Below, piece by piece: positions 7,497-17,886 of a stretch of DNA of 64,000 bases. The notes beneath the pieces are model-generated. The model saw nothing but the letters and a program-made list of their open reading frames with translations. It did no database searches and had not been told where the DNA came from. Within the stretch, counting starts at the first letter, position 1; each line of letters opens with the position of its first letter. The DNA is from Aurantimonas aggregata (GTDB lineage Bacteria > Pseudomonadota > Alphaproteobacteria > Rhizobiales > Rhizobiaceae). The translations under genes were made by a program, and so were the position numbers. The stretch is from positions 62,001 to 126,000 of the forward strand of contig NZ_JAAAMJ010000003.1 of assembly GCF_010500835.1 (NCBI RefSeq), in the 5' to 3' direction.

Positions 7497-9083
7497 TCAG
7501 CCGAAGACCAGCGACCCCGCGATGGTGAGCAGCGACAGGGCGATGACCCACTGGGCGATGCGGCCGGACATGATGCTGGCGCGCTTTTCGGAGGCGAGGT
7601 CCTTCAGCGTGTCGTCGTTGAGCCTTATGCCGTTCTCGATGAGGTCGGGCATCTGCTTGGCGAGGATCTCGAGCCCCGTCGCCAGATCCGGCGCGCGCCG
7701 CGCCAGCCGCAGCATCGCCTCGATGCCGTCGCGGGCCTCGCGCAGCTTCGCCGCCGGGCCGAGTTCGCGCAGGATGTAGTCGGAGACGACCGGCTCGGCC
7801 GCCACCCACATGTTGAACTTGGGATCGAAGGTCCGCGCGACGCCCTCCACCACGACCATGGTCTTCTGCAGGAGCACCAGTTCGGGCCGCGCCCGCATGT
7901 CGAAGAGTTCGGTCACCTCGAACAGCAGCGACAGGAGATGGCCCATCGAGATCGTCTCGGCCGGCTGGCCGTAGATCGGCTCGCCGATCGCCCGCAGCGC
8001 CTGGGCGAAGCTCGCGACATCCTGCGTCCGGGGGACGTATCCCGCCTCGAAATGCAGCTCCGCGACGCGGCGATAGTCGCGGCGGATGAAGCCGTAGAGG
8101 ATCTCGGCGAGGAAGCGCTTGGACTCGTCGCTGAGCCGCCCGACGATGCCGAGATCGACCGCCACCACCGTGCCGTCATGCGCGACGAAGAGGTTTCCCT
8201 GGTGCATGTCTGCGTGGAAGAAGCCGTCCCGCATGGCCTGGCGCAGGAACGACTGGACGACCGTCACGCCGAGCTGCTTCAAATCGTGGCCGGCCTCGGC
8301 GATCGCCGCGACATTGCTCATCTTGATGCCGTCGATCCACTCCATGGTGACGACGTCGCGGCCGGTGCGCTCCCAGTCGATCGCCGGCACCCGGAAGCCG
8401 CGGTCGTCCGCCGTGTTCTCGGCCATTTCGGAGGCCGCCGCCGCCTCCAGCCGCAGGTCCATCTCGATGCGCGTCGACTGGGCGAGCGTTTCCACCACCG
8501 CGATCGGCCGCAGCCGGCGGGCGGCCGGGATGTAGCGCTCGAGGAAGCGCGCAATGAAGGCGAAGGTGTCGAGTTCGCGCCGGAAGCGCGCCCGGATTCC
8601 CGGCCGGATGACTTTCACCGCAGCGAAGCGCTCGCTGCCGTCCTCGTTGCGGATCCGGGCCTTGTAGACCTGCGCGATCGAGGCGGCGCCGACGACCTCG
8701 CCGAGATCGATGAACAAGACGTCCAGCGGTCGGCCGAGCGTCGTCTCGATCTCCGCGACGGCCAGTTCCCGCGGGAACGGCGGCACGTTATCCTGCAGGG
8801 TGCCGAGCTCTCGGGCGGTGTCGACGCCGACGAGGTCGGGCCTCGTCGCGAGGAACTGCCCGAGCTTGACGTAGGACGGGCCCAGCCGGTGCAGTGCCCG
8901 CGACAGATTGTCCGAGCGGGCGCGCTCCTCGGTCGAGCCGCGGGCGACGAGCCGCGCCAGGCGGTGCAACATCGCCGGACCGGGCGGCAAGCCTTCGGCC
9001 GGGAACGACGCGATGACGCCCTCGCGGGCGAGCACGTACATGGCCCGGATGAGGGCGATCGTGCCGGTTACGGGATGGGCCAA
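7497..9083 (-). CDS. ubiB: UbiB, ABC1/ADCK-family kinase-like ubiquinone biosynthesis protein
   Basis: A 528-residue UbiB/COQ8-type atypical kinase needed for ubiquinone synthesis. Family hallmarks are visible: the KxGQ motif in YVKLGQFLATRPDL (residues 71-84), the Ala-rich nucleotide loop AASIAQVYKA, the catalytic-loop equivalent HADMHQGNLFV, and VDLGIVGRL in the place of DFG. The last about 20 residues form a hydrophobic helix that anchors it to the inner membrane. Length and domain order are normal. It lies 16 bp after ubiE on the same strand, the usual ubiE-ubiB operon of this order. Confidence 0.95.
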   Translation of the reverse strand: MAHPVTGTIALIRAMYVLAREGVIASFPAEGLPPGPAMLHRLARLVARGSTEERARSDNLSRALHRLGPSYVKLGQFLATRPDLVGVDTARELGTLQDNVPPFPRELAVAEIETTLGRPLDVLFIDLGEVVGAASIAQVYKARIRNEDGSERFAAVKVIRPGIRARFRRELDTFAFIARFLERYIPAARRLRPIAVVETLAQSTRIEMDLRLEAAAASEMAENTADDRGFRVPAIDWERTGRDVVTMEWIDGIKMSNVAAIAEAGHDLKQLGVTVVQSFLRQAMRDGFFHADMHQGNLFVAHDGTVVAVDLGIVGRLSDESKRFLAEILYGFIRRDYRRVAELHFEAGYVPRTQDVASFAQALRAIGEPIYGQPAETISMGHLLSLLFEVTELFDMRARPELVLLQKTMVVVEGVARTFDPKFNMWVAAEPVVSDYILRELGPAAKLREARDGIEAMLRLARRAPDLATGLEILAKQMPDLIENGIRLNDDTLKDLASEKRASIMSGRIAQWVIALSLLTIAGSLVFG

Positions 9084-9099
9084 GGGTTGCTAGATCCCG

Positions 9100-9879
9100 T
9101 CAGAGTTTCCAGCCGGAATGGATGGCAGCGATGCCTCCCGACAGGTTGCGATAGGTGACCCGCTCGAAGCCGGCGGCGCGGATCGAACTGGCGAAGTTTT
9201 CCTGGTTGGGAAAGCGGCGAATCGATTCGACGAGATACTCGTAGGACTCGCGGTCGCGGGCGACCAGCTGGCCGATCTGCGGAATCGCCTTGAACGACCA
9301 GGCCTCGTAGACCTTGTCGAGCACCGGCATGTCTACTTCGGAGAATTCCAGGCACAGGAAGCGCCCGCCCGGCTTCAGGACGCGATAGGCCTCGGCCAGG
9401 GCGAGGTCGATGCGCGGCACGTTGCGGATGCCGAAGGCGATCGTATAGGCGTCGAAGCTGGAATCCGGCAGCGCCAACTTCTCGGCATTGCCTTCGACGA
9501 AGACGAGATTGTCCTGCAGGCCGCGCTTGACCGCCCGCTCGGCGCCGACGCCCAGCATCGAGGCGTTGATGTCGAGGACGGTGCCCGACGCCTTGCGCCG
9601 CGAGGCCTCGACGATGCGGAAGGCGACGTCGCCGGTGCCGCCGGCCACGTCGATGAAGCGCCAGCCGGCGCGATGCGGCGGCGACAGCCAGGAGACCATG
9701 GCACCCTTCCAGAGCCGGTGCAGGCCGCCGGACATCAGGTCGTTCATCAGGTCGTAGCGCTCGGCGACGCGGTGGAACACCTCGTTGACGCGCGCCTGCT
9801 TTTCCTCGCGGCCCGTGACGGTGGAGAAGCCATAGGCGGTCTCCATCGCTTCGGCTCCGGTGGCACGGGTTCGCGACAT
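9100..9879 (-). CDS. ubiE: UbiE, demethylmenaquinone/2-polyprenyl C-methyltransferase
   Basis: A 259-residue SAM-dependent C-methyltransferase of the ubiquinone pathway. Visible are the UbiE signature near the N-terminus ([20 protein letters not shown], with RLWK after it), the SAM loop [10 protein letters not shown] (about residue 75), and the C-terminal family block with [15 protein letters not shown] chose the ATG at 9877-9879, with a GAAGG ribosome binding site eight bases upstream, over the GTG three codons earlier. It heads the ubiE-ubiB operon and is divergent from mutM (137 bp apart), a standard arrangement in rhizobia. Confidence 0.95.
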   Translation of the reverse strand: MSRTRATGAEAMETAYGFSTVTGREEKQARVNEVFHRVAERYDLMNDLMSGGLHRLWKGAMVSWLSPPHRAGWRFIDVAGGTGDVAFRIVEASRRKASGTVLDINASMLGVGAERAVKRGLQDNLVFVEGNAEKLALPDSSFDAYTIAFGIRNVPRIDLALAEAYRVLKPGGRFLCLEFSEVDMPVLDKVYEAWSFKAIPQIGQLVARDRESYEYLVESIRRFPNQENFASSIRAAGFERVTYRNLSGGIAAIHSGWKL

Positions 9880-10015
9880 GGGTGGCACCTTCGTTGCATC
9901 GCATCGACCGGATGCGGGATAATGGGCAGGCGCTGGCCTCGCTTGCCTTGCGTGACAGAGCGAGACGCCGGGCGCACCCGGCGGGCGCGTCCATGGATCA
10001 GGGACTTAATCGAAA

Positions 10016-10909
10016 ATGCCGGAATTGCCAGAGGTCGAGACCGTCCGCCGCGGGCTCGTCGACGTCATGGAGGGCGCGCGCATCGATCATGTCGTCCTGT
10101 CGCGGCCGGATCTGCGCTTCCCGCTGCCGGAGCGCTTCGCCGAAAGGCTGGCAGGAAAACGCATCGAAGCGCTCGGCCGGCGGGCAAAATATCTCCTCGC
10201 CGACATCGAGGGCGGGCTGGTGCTGGCGATGCATCTCGGCATGTCGGGCTCGTTCCGCATCGAGAGCCCACAGGGCGCCGTCGTGCCCGGCGTCTTCGCG
10301 CATCCGCGGTCAGCCGAGCGCCTGCACGACCATGTGCGCTTCGCTCTCACGACCCGCGACGGCGCAGATGCGAGCGTCGTGTTCAACGATCCGCGCCGCT
10401 TCGGCTACATGAGCCTGATCGAGCGCGAGGGGTTCGACACGCATCCGCATTTTTCCGGGCTCGGCATCGAGCCGACGGGGAACGCGCTGTCCGGCGCGGC
10501 GCTGGCGCCGTTCTTCGCCGGCCGTACTGCGCCGCTGAAGGCGGTACTGCTCGACCAGAAGGTGATCGCCGGGCTCGGCAACATCTATGTCTGCGAGGCG
10601 CTGTGGCGAGCGCGGCTGTCCCCGCGCCGCGCCTCGGGGACGATCGTGCGCAAGGACGGCACGGCCAGTCAGCGGCTGGTGCGACTGGCCGAGGATATCC
10701 GGGCAACGATCGCCGATGCGATCGCCGCCGGCGGCTCGTCGCTGCGCGACTATCGCCAGGCCGACGGCTCGCTCGGCTATTTCCAGCACAGCTTCGCCGT
10801 CTATGGCCGCGAGGACGAGCCGTGCAAACGGGACGATTGCCGGGGCGTCGTCCGGCGTATCGTCCAGTCCGGCCGCTCGACCTTCTTCTGCCCGGTCTGC
10901 CAGCGCTGA
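10016..10909 (+). CDS. mutM: MutM, formamidopyrimidine-DNA glycosylase
   Basis: A 297-residue bifunctional glycosylase/AP lyase that removes 8-oxoguanine and formamidopyrimidines. The N-terminus [14 protein letters not shown] gives the catalytic Pro2 (Schiff base) and Glu3, and [10 protein letters not shown] holds the conserved Lys near residue 60. H2TH helices lie in the middle ([18 protein letters not shown]). The C-terminal zinc finger is C-x4-C ... C-x2-C (CKRDDC and CPVC), a spacing common in alphaproteobacterial MutM. In related genomes mutM is followed, sometimes after one gene, by rpsT and dnaA. Here VOC and DUF899 genes follow instead, which bears on the inferred inversion. Confidence 0.95.
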   Translation: MPELPEVETVRRGLVDVMEGARIDHVVLSRPDLRFPLPERFAERLAGKRIEALGRRAKYLLADIEGGLVLAMHLGMSGSFRIESPQGAVVPGVFAHPRSAERLHDHVRFALTTRDGADASVVFNDPRRFGYMSLIEREGFDTHPHFSGLGIEPTGNALSGAALAPFFAGRTAPLKAVLLDQKVIAGLGNIYVCEALWRARLSPRRASGTIVRKDGTASQRLVRLAEDIRATIADAIAAGGSSLRDYRQADGSLGYFQHSFAVYGREDEPCKRDDCRGVVRRIVQSGRSTFFCPVCQR

Positions 10910-10912
10910 AGC

Positions 10913-11686
10913 CTATCGGCGCAGCGCCACCAGGGCGAACATCGCGCCCTGCGGATCGAGGCACTGGCCGACCCAGGCGCCGCCCGGCACTTCCATCGGT
11001 TCGTTGATCAGCGTGCCGCCGCCGGCGGTGACGCGTTCGAGCGCGGCGTCGAGCGCTTCGACGTTGAAATAATACAGCCAGAAGCTGGCGGGCATCTCCG
11101 GCAGACGGGTCATCATGCCGCCGATCGCCTCCTCGCCGTCTCTTGCGGCGAAGAGCTGGTAGATGCCCATCGGCCCCATGTCGATCGCCTCGGTGCGGAC
11201 CCAGCCGAACAATTCGGCATAGAAGGCGAAGGCAGATTCCAGCTCGCCGGCCATCAGCTCGTGCCAGCCGACATGGCCGGGCACCATCCGCCCTCGCGGC
11301 GGGCCGTCGCCGCCGTCGCTCGGCTTGAACAGCGCGAAGACCGCGCCGTCGGGCGCGCCGACCACGGCAAACCGGCCGATCTGCGGAATGTCCTCGGCAG
11401 CGCGGTGGATCACCCCGCCCAGTTCCGTCACGCGCCTGGCCGTCGCGTCGACGTCGCCGGCGTAGACGTAACCTAGCCAGCCGGGGCTGGCGCCGGCATC
11501 GCGCATCTCCGCCGAGAGTTCCATCAGGCCGGCGACGGGCGCGCCGGCGGCCTTGAAGGTCGTGTAGGGAATGCCCGCCACGCCGGTCTCGTCCGCCGTC
11601 CAGCCGACGACGTCGCGATAGAAGCCCTCCGCCGCCTTGGCGTCGCTGGTCATCAGTTCGCACCAGATGAAGTCACCCTGTGGCAT
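10913..11686 (-). CDS. Two-domain VOC (glyoxalase/bleomycin-resistance fold) protein
   Basis: A 257-residue protein made of two vicinal-oxygen-chelate halves. The first starts GDFIWCELMTSDAKAAEGFY and the second GHVGWHELMAGELESAFAFY, so it is an internal duplication in one chain, as in the CFP30B-like family. Metal-ligand positions appear partly conserved (Trp-Cys-Glu and Trp-His-Glu in the first strands). The substrate is unknown. It is convergent with mutM, with three bases between the stops, and 63 bp downstream of the DUF899 gene on the same strand, so a small operon with that gene is possible. Confidence 0.8.
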   Translation of the reverse strand: MPQGDFIWCELMTSDAKAAEGFYRDVVGWTADETGVAGIPYTTFKAAGAPVAGLMELSAEMRDAGASPGWLGYVYAGDVDATARRVTELGGVIHRAAEDIPQIGRFAVVGAPDGAVFALFKPSDGGDGPPRGRMVPGHVGWHELMAGELESAFAFYAELFGWVRTEAIDMGPMGIYQLFAARDGEEAIGGMMTRLPEMPASFWLYYFNVEALDAALERVTAGGGTLINEPMEVPGGAWVGQCLDPQGAMFALVALRR

Positions 11687-11749
11687 GCGTCATCCCTCTC
11701 GATTGGCCCTTCATTGCCCGGCGAGCTCCCTCCCGGAGCCGGCTGCGGT

Positions 11750-12475
11750 TCATTCCGCCGCGACGCCCTGCGGCGCGCCAGTCTCATATTCGTCGTGACG
11801 GCGCACGAAATCCATCGTCTCGTCCTCGTTGCGCCCCTTAGGCGCCCGGTCGAGGATCATCAGCGTGCCGATCAGCTCCTCCGGGCCGCGCCCGTAGCTG
11901 GAATAGGTGTGGAAGACATGGCCCTGCCCGTCTTTCGTGAAGGCGCTGAGGCCGGGCAGTTCGGGTGCGGCGCGATCGGCCGGGATTTCCTCGAAATTGT
12001 AGCGGACCATGCCCGAGGCGAGCTCTGCCTCGCTGAAGGAGACGTGGAAGTCGCGGTTGAAGTCGCTGCCCAGCGAGGAGACCCAGGGAAAGCGCCAGCC
12101 CATGCGGCGCTTGTAGGACTCGAGCTTTTCGAGCGGCGCGCGAGACACCGCGACGAGCGTCACGTCGTGGTGGTTGAGATGCGCCAGTGTCCCGTCGAGA
12201 TGATCGGCGAGGAACGAGCAGCCGGGGCAGCCGGCCTCCCAGTCCGGCCCGAACATGAAATGATAGACGACCAGCTGGCTGCGGCCGTCGAAGATGTCAG
12301 CGAGGCGCTTCTCGCCCTGCGGCGTCTCGAAACGGTAGTCGGCCTCGACGGCCACCCAGGGCAGTTCGAGGCGTCTTGCGCGGTTCTCGTCGCGCATCCG
12401 GGTCTCGGCCTTCTCGCTGGCGAGCAGCGCCAGCCGGGCGGCCATCCATTCGTCACGTGTCGCGATGCACTGCAT
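11750..12475 (-). CDS. DUF899 thioredoxin-like protein
   Basis: A 241-residue protein of the DUF899 family, distantly thioredoxin-like. Characteristic blocks are RRLELPWVAVEADYRFETPQ (about residues 34-53), LVVYHFMFGPDWEAGCPGCS (with a CPGC dithiol-like motif) and WVSSLGSDFNRDFHVSF. No biochemical role is firmly known for the family; a redox function is an inference from the fold and the CxxC. A perfect 12-bp palindrome lies 43 bp upstream of its start and may be an operator. It is the last gene before the proposed left inversion breakpoint. Confidence 0.85.
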   Translation of the reverse strand: MQCIATRDEWMAARLALLASEKAETRMRDENRARRLELPWVAVEADYRFETPQGEKRLADIFDGRSQLVVYHFMFGPDWEAGCPGCSFLADHLDGTLAHLNHHDVTLVAVSRAPLEKLESYKRRMGWRFPWVSSLGSDFNRDFHVSFSEAELASGMVRYNFEEIPADRAAPELPGLSAFTKDGQGHVFHTYSSYGRGPEELIGTLMILDRAPKGRNEDETMDFVRRHDEYETGAPQGVAAE

Positions 12476-12518
12476 GACATCCTCCTGTTCAGCGAACCGT
12501 CCTCTCCTGCCTTTTTAG

Positions 12519-12530
12519 TTGATATCAACC
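12519..12530. promoter_or_regulatory. Palindromic operator candidate upstream of the DUF899 gene
   Basis: GTTGATATCAAC is a perfect 12-bp palindrome 43 bp upstream of the DUF899 ATG. TTGATATCAA cores of this kind occur as ArsR-family operators in rhizobia, from general memory. No ArsR gene is adjacent here, so the cognate regulator is unknown. Confidence 0.4.
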
Positions 12531-12730
12531 TTTCCTGTTTCTGTCAAAGCGGCCGAGCGCCTCCGCAACAGGGCGCCCGCTTGCTCAGTGCGGCTAGCCA
12601 TGCCCGGATTTTTGGCCTATATGCGGCAGGCGCCGACTGACCTCGTGTCGGTCCGCGTATTCATGGCCCTCGCTGGACGACATCCCGGCCAAGGGCGACC
12701 GAACCCTCATTTTCCAAGAAAGGGATTTCG

Positions 12731-13000
12731 ATGTCGATCACGCTTGAGCGTAAAGCAGAGCTCATGAAGGAATACGGCACCAAGGAAGGCGACACCGGTT
12801 CGCCGGAAGTCCAGGTGGCGATCCTCACCGAGCGCATCAACAATCTGACCGGTCACTTCAAGGACCACAAGAAGGACAACCACTCGCGTCGTGGCCTTCT
12901 GAAGATGGTCTCGCAGCGCCGCCGCCTCCTCGACTATCTTAAGTCGCGGGAAGAAGAGCGCTACCAGACGCTTATCGGCCGCCTCAGCCTGCGCCGCTAA
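12731..13000 (+). CDS. rpsO: 30S ribosomal protein S15
   Basis: An 89-residue S15, the exact family length. It reads [20 protein letters not shown], then [16 protein letters not shown], and the 16S-binding region [20 protein letters not shown] followed by RRRLLDYL. It binds the central domain of 16S rRNA early in 30S assembly. An AGAAAGGGA-type ribosome binding site precedes the ATG. It is followed by pnp, the usual pair, but truB, which normally precedes rpsO, lies 26 kb away at 38.7 kb in the opposite orientation. Confidence 0.97.
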   Translation: MSITLERKAELMKEYGTKEGDTGSPEVQVAILTERINNLTGHFKDHKKDNHSRRGLLKMVSQRRRLLDYLKSREEERYQTLIGRLSLRR

Positions 13001-13304
13001 CCAATTTCGCTCCGGCGGGTCCTGGATGAAAACCAGGGCCCGCCGGTCGCATTTCGGCGCACCTGTGGTGCGCCACAGCCCCGGATCCCGCGAACCAGTC
13101 GCGGCGTCCGACCACCGAACGGTCATGGGGCAGGATTGCCGGATGCTTCCGGAAGACGTGGTGGCCAGCCACCGCGGCGGAACCGACCAGGGTTCCCGTG
13201 AAGCCTCCCGTCGTCTTGCCCGTGATGCGTTTCGACCACGAAACGCGCTCCGGCTCCGGCGCCCCAAGCGGGCACCACGGAGCGCAGGATGAAAAGGCAA
13301 GAAC
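13001..13304 (+). promoter_or_regulatory. Structured rpsO-pnp intergenic leader (three stem-loops)
   Basis: This 304-base gap has no gene but three clear hairpins. The first is a 14-bp stem at 13012-13025/13033-13046 with one G-U pair and a 7-base loop. The second is GGCGCAC (13056-13062) with GTGCGCC (13068-13074). The third is GCGTTTCG (13227-13234) with CGAAACGC (13239-13246). No T tract follows any of them, so they look like processing or stability elements rather than full terminators. In enterobacteria the pnp leader hairpin is cut by RNase III and then used by PNPase for autoregulation; an equivalent role here is an inference. Confidence 0.6.
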
Positions 13305-15437
<2,133 letters not shown>

Positions 15438-15465
15438 TCGGCTCCCTCTCTTCGCATCGGATTTT

Positions 15466-15495
15466 AAAGGCGCGTCCCTCGGGGCGCGCCTTTAT
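15466..15495 (+). terminator. Rho-independent terminator after pnp
   Basis: AAAGGCGCG (15466-15474) pairs with CGCGCCTTT (15485-15493), with extra C/G pairs possible inside the 10-base loop, followed by a T-rich tail. It also works as a hairpin for the convergent DUF1127 gene. Confidence 0.8.
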
Positions 15496-15536
15496 TCATT
15501 GGTTGGTGGCCATTTCGGCGTAACAGGCGCGCCTGC

Positions 15537-15812
15537 CTACCGGCGCTGCCCGTCTGCCTGCTTCAAGCGGACGCTTTCGACGGCGTCGACGCTGAGCGGC
15601 AGCCTGGCCGCGTGCTCGACCTGGGCGCGGGTCAGTCCGGTGACGTCGACGAGGATATGGTCGTCGACCCGCAGCAGCGTGTTGAACGCGTCCCGCTGCA
15701 GTCGCTGCCGGCGCCGCTCGACGGTCCAAGACTTGAGCCGCGTGACGAGACCGGAAGCCGGCAGATCGGCGTCTTCGTCGCCGAGGCGGGGGTCGTACAG
15801 GGATTTAAACAT
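15537..15812 (-). CDS. Small DUF1127-like protein
   Basis: A 91-residue, basic protein beginning MFKSLYDPRLGDEDADLPAS. The middle, RRRQRLQRDAFNTLLRVDDH and then ILVDVTGLTRAQVEH, resembles the DUF1127 module (arginine-rich helix, DDH-[IL]-L-x-D-[IV], L-[ST]-R), though with an inserted residue before GLTR. DUF1127 proteins of alphaproteobacteria are often small RNA-binding or stress proteins, but no role is proven for this one. I start it at the ATG at 15810-15812, after GGAGG-like bases. It is divergent from the LysR gene at 15918, and a LysR-type palindrome lies between them, so it is the likely target of that regulator. Confidence 0.6.
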   Translation of the reverse strand: MFKSLYDPRLGDEDADLPASGLVTRLKSWTVERRRQRLQRDAFNTLLRVDDHILVDVTGLTRAQVEHAARLPLSVDAVESVRLKQADGQRR

Positions 15813-15841
15813 GAGAACCTCCAATTGCTGATGCCGATAAT

Positions 15842-15856
15842 ATGAGGTGTCCTCAT
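15842..15856. promoter_or_regulatory. LysR-type binding site between divergent genes
   Basis: ATGAGG-TGT-CCTCAT is a perfect inverted repeat that contains the LysR consensus T-N11-A (T at 15843, A at 15855). It lies 30 bp upstream of the DUF1127-like gene and 62 bp upstream of the LysR start, the standard position for a LysR regulator controlling itself and a divergent gene. Confidence 0.6.
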
Positions 15857-15917
15857 TGATTGGAGAAACGAGAAGCTGTAACGCTGTTTTTGAGTTCTGC
15901 TAACAAAAGGCGTTCGG

Positions 15918-16811
15918 ATGTCAGCGACCCTGCCCAATCTCGACATGGATCTCGCGCGCACCGTCGTGGCGATCGCCGACACCGGGAATTTCTCGCGCGC
16001 TGCCGAGCGGGTGCATCGCAGCCCGTCCGCGATCAGCCTGCAGGTCAAGAAGCTCGAGGACCTTGTCGGCCGCGACCTGTTCCGGCGCGACGCGCGTAGC
16101 GTGGCGCTGACGCCGGACGGCGAGATCTTCCTCGGCTATGCCCGCCGACTGCTGAAGCTCAACGACGAGGCCTTCACCCGCTTCACCGAGCCGCCCTGCT
16201 GCGAGGGCAGCGTCCGGCTCGGCGTGCCGAACGATGCCGGCATGATCGCCATCCCGGATATCCTGCGCCGTTTTGCCGAGACCCATCCGCGGGTCGAGGT
16301 GGCGGTGCTGCTGGACCGGACGGTGGAGCTGGAGCGGCTGTGCACGAACGGCGAACTCGACATCGCGATCCATGCCAGCGAGACCGCCGCAGACGGACCG
16401 AACATCATCCACACCGAGCCGCTGGTGTGGATCGGCGCGCGGGGCGGCATTGCGGCGGAGACGCGGCCCTTGCCGCTGGCGCTCGCCGATCACGGCTGTT
16501 CCTGGCGCGCCATGGCCCTGGGCGCCCTCGACGGCGCCGGCATCGACTACCGCCTCGCCTATCGCAGCGAGTTCTGCCAGGGCCAGATCGCCGCCGTCGC
16601 CGCCGACCTGGCCATCGCGCCGCTGCCGCTCAGCGTCGTCTCGGACAGCCTGGTGCGGCTCGGTCCCGAACACGGGCTGCCGCCGCTCGGCTCCTACCGG
16701 ATGTCGCTCGCACGGCGCGACGGTGCCGGGGCCGTCGCCGAGGCGCTGGCCGCGCATGTCGCGGCAAGCTTCCGCTCGATCGGGGAGCGCGGCACGCGGC
16801 TGTTCGCCTGA
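15918..16811 (+). CDS. LysR-family transcriptional regulator
   Basis: A 297-residue LysR protein of normal length. The winged HTH occupies residues about 8-66 (FSRAAERVHRSPSAISLQVK, then KLEDLVGRDLFRRD). The effector domain starts near residue 93 with EGSVRLGVPND and contains the usual two lobes. The ligand is not readable. It is divergent from a DUF1127-like gene, a pairing that recurs in alphaproteobacteria, and the palindrome at 15842-15856 is its probable site. The downstream DUF2937 gene lies 81 bp away on the same strand. Confidence 0.9.
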   Translation: MSATLPNLDMDLARTVVAIADTGNFSRAAERVHRSPSAISLQVKKLEDLVGRDLFRRDARSVALTPDGEIFLGYARRLLKLNDEAFTRFTEPPCCEGSVRLGVPNDAGMIAIPDILRRFAETHPRVEVAVLLDRTVELERLCTNGELDIAIHASETAADGPNIIHTEPLVWIGARGGIAAETRPLPLALADHGCSWRAMALGALDGAGIDYRLAYRSEFCQGQIAAVAADLAIAPLPLSVVSDSLVRLGPEHGLPPLGSYRMSLARRDGAGAVAEALAAHVAASFRSIGERGTRLFA

Positions 16812-16892
16812 ACGACTTCCCGGCGATCAAGTGGATCGGCAAGCCCCGCGCGTCGTTGTCATGCGAGGGCGGGTGAGGCGAACGGAGAACGC

Positions 16893-17408
16893 ATGATGTC
16901 GGCACTGCTGATACGCCTTTTTGCGGCCATCCTTCTCGGCCTGACCTTCAGCCAGTCGGTCGAGTTCACCCAGCAATATGTGCAGCGGCTGGGCGGCGCG
17001 GCGGACGAGCTCCGGCAGGTCGTCGCCCGGTTCGACGACAGCGCCCGGACCTTCTCGCTGTCGCGCCAGCAGGCGCTGGAACGCCTGCGCGCCCACGCCG
17101 ACACGCTCGTCGTGCGGCAGGGCGCCGACGCCGCCACCACCATCGCCCGCTACGAGGCGGTCGAGCGGCGCTACCGCGACCTCATCGAGGCTGCCCCGCT
17201 CTCCCGGCCGTTCATCGCCGCCGGCGATCCGGACTGGGCGATCGCCGGACGGACCGGCGAGGACTACCGCCCGGCGCTGCCGGTGTCGCTGGAGGGCCTC
17301 TTGCTGACGCTGGCCGGCTTCGGGCTCGGCTGGGCCGTCGGCGCGAGTTGCCACGGCGCGGTGCGCATGCGCCGGCGGCGGCGGGCGCGGCGGATTCCGT
17401 ACGGGTGA
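16893..17408 (+). CDS. DUF2937 family membrane protein
   Basis: A 171-residue protein. A hydrophobic N-terminal segment (residues about 3-20, LLIRLFAAILLGLTFSQS) is followed by a long helical periplasmic part (EFTQQYVQRLGGAADELRQV, an EL-rich coiled region) and a second membrane helix near residues 131-150 (GLLLTLAGFGLGWAVGA). The tail is strongly basic (MRRRRRARR), consistent with a cytoplasmic end. This pattern fits the DUF2937 family, which has no known function. The ATG-ATG start follows an AACGGAGAA ribosome binding site. It may share a transcript with the LysR gene. Confidence 0.75.
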   Translation: MMSALLIRLFAAILLGLTFSQSVEFTQQYVQRLGGAADELRQVVARFDDSARTFSLSRQQALERLRAHADTLVVRQGADAATTIARYEAVERRYRDLIEAAPLSRPFIAAGDPDWAIAGRTGEDYRPALPVSLEGLLLTLAGFGLGWAVGASCHGAVRMRRRRRARRIPYG

Positions 17409-17430
17409 GAGTGCCCGCATCCTCACCGGC

Positions 17431-17460
17431 GTCATCCTCGGGCTTGACCCGAGGACCCAT
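17431..17460 (+). repeat. 30-bp palindromic repeat, copy 1 of an inverted pair
   Basis: This copy starts GTCATCCTCGGGCTTGACCC and is itself internally palindromic (CCTCGGG ... CCCGAGG). Its exact reverse complement lies at 17541-17570. It matches the style of dispersed intergenic repeats of alphaproteobacteria that read as hydrophobic 'SSGLTRGP' or 'LGLDPR' peptides in chance frames. Confidence 0.8.
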
Positions 17461-17540
17461 TCCTCCGCGCGGCAACTGCCGCTCCGATCGAGGTGGGGAG
17501 CCAAGTTCTGAACGGCGGTCGGCGGCGGCGACGGTTTGGC

Positions 17541-17570
17541 ATGGGTCCTCGGGTCAAGCCCGAGGATGAC
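17541..17570 (-). repeat. 30-bp palindromic repeat, copy 2 of an inverted pair
   Basis: A perfect, 30 of 30 bases, reverse complement of 17431-17460, starting ATGGGTCCTCGGGTCAAGCC. The two copies flank an 80-bp spacer and could fold the whole 140-bp block into one long hairpin on transcribed RNA. The rest of the 17409-17710 stretch holds no gene that I can support. Confidence 0.8.
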
Positions 17571-17710
17571 GCCATGAGGAACGTCGGCACCCACTCGCTG
17601 AAGCTGCGGTAGCCGACGCATGGGGACCGACTGCCCGGCCGGCTTCGTCATTCCGCGAGTAATTCGTCGACACCGTTGACACGGCCGACCCGCACCCACA
17701 GATTCCGCCC

Positions 17711-17805
17711 ATCCAAGGGGAGTTCCGGCAGGGAACTGAGAGGCCACCCCGTGTGCGTGGCGACCCTTCGAACCTGATCCAGTTTGCACTGGCGGAGGGA
17801 TGGTG
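17711..17805 (+). ncRNA. TPP riboswitch (THI element)
   Basis: The conserved THI-box parts are in order: GGGGAG at 17717-17722, the P2/J region CTGAGAGGCCACCCC near 17736, the core GACCCTTCGAACCTGATCCA at 17762-17781, and GCACTGGCGGAGGGA up to about 17800. These are the pyrophosphate and pyrimidine sensor helices that bind thiamine pyrophosphate. It lies upstream of thiO-thiS-thiG-thiE and should lower their expression when TPP is high. In Gram-negative bacteria this usually works by hiding the ribosome binding site. A GACCC/GGGTC hairpin directly after the aptamer (17811-17828) may be part of the expression platform. Confidence 0.93.
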
Positions 17806-17886
17806 TCTGCGACCCCGATCAGCGGGTCATGCGCGGTATTTCCATCCCTTTCGTCAGCAAGCGACCCGACAAAGACGGAGGACGCG

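Noticed and set aside
17761-17781. tRNA T-loop-like TTCGAACC string
   Set aside because: It is the conserved core of the TPP riboswitch. No acceptor stem or anticodon arm surrounds it.
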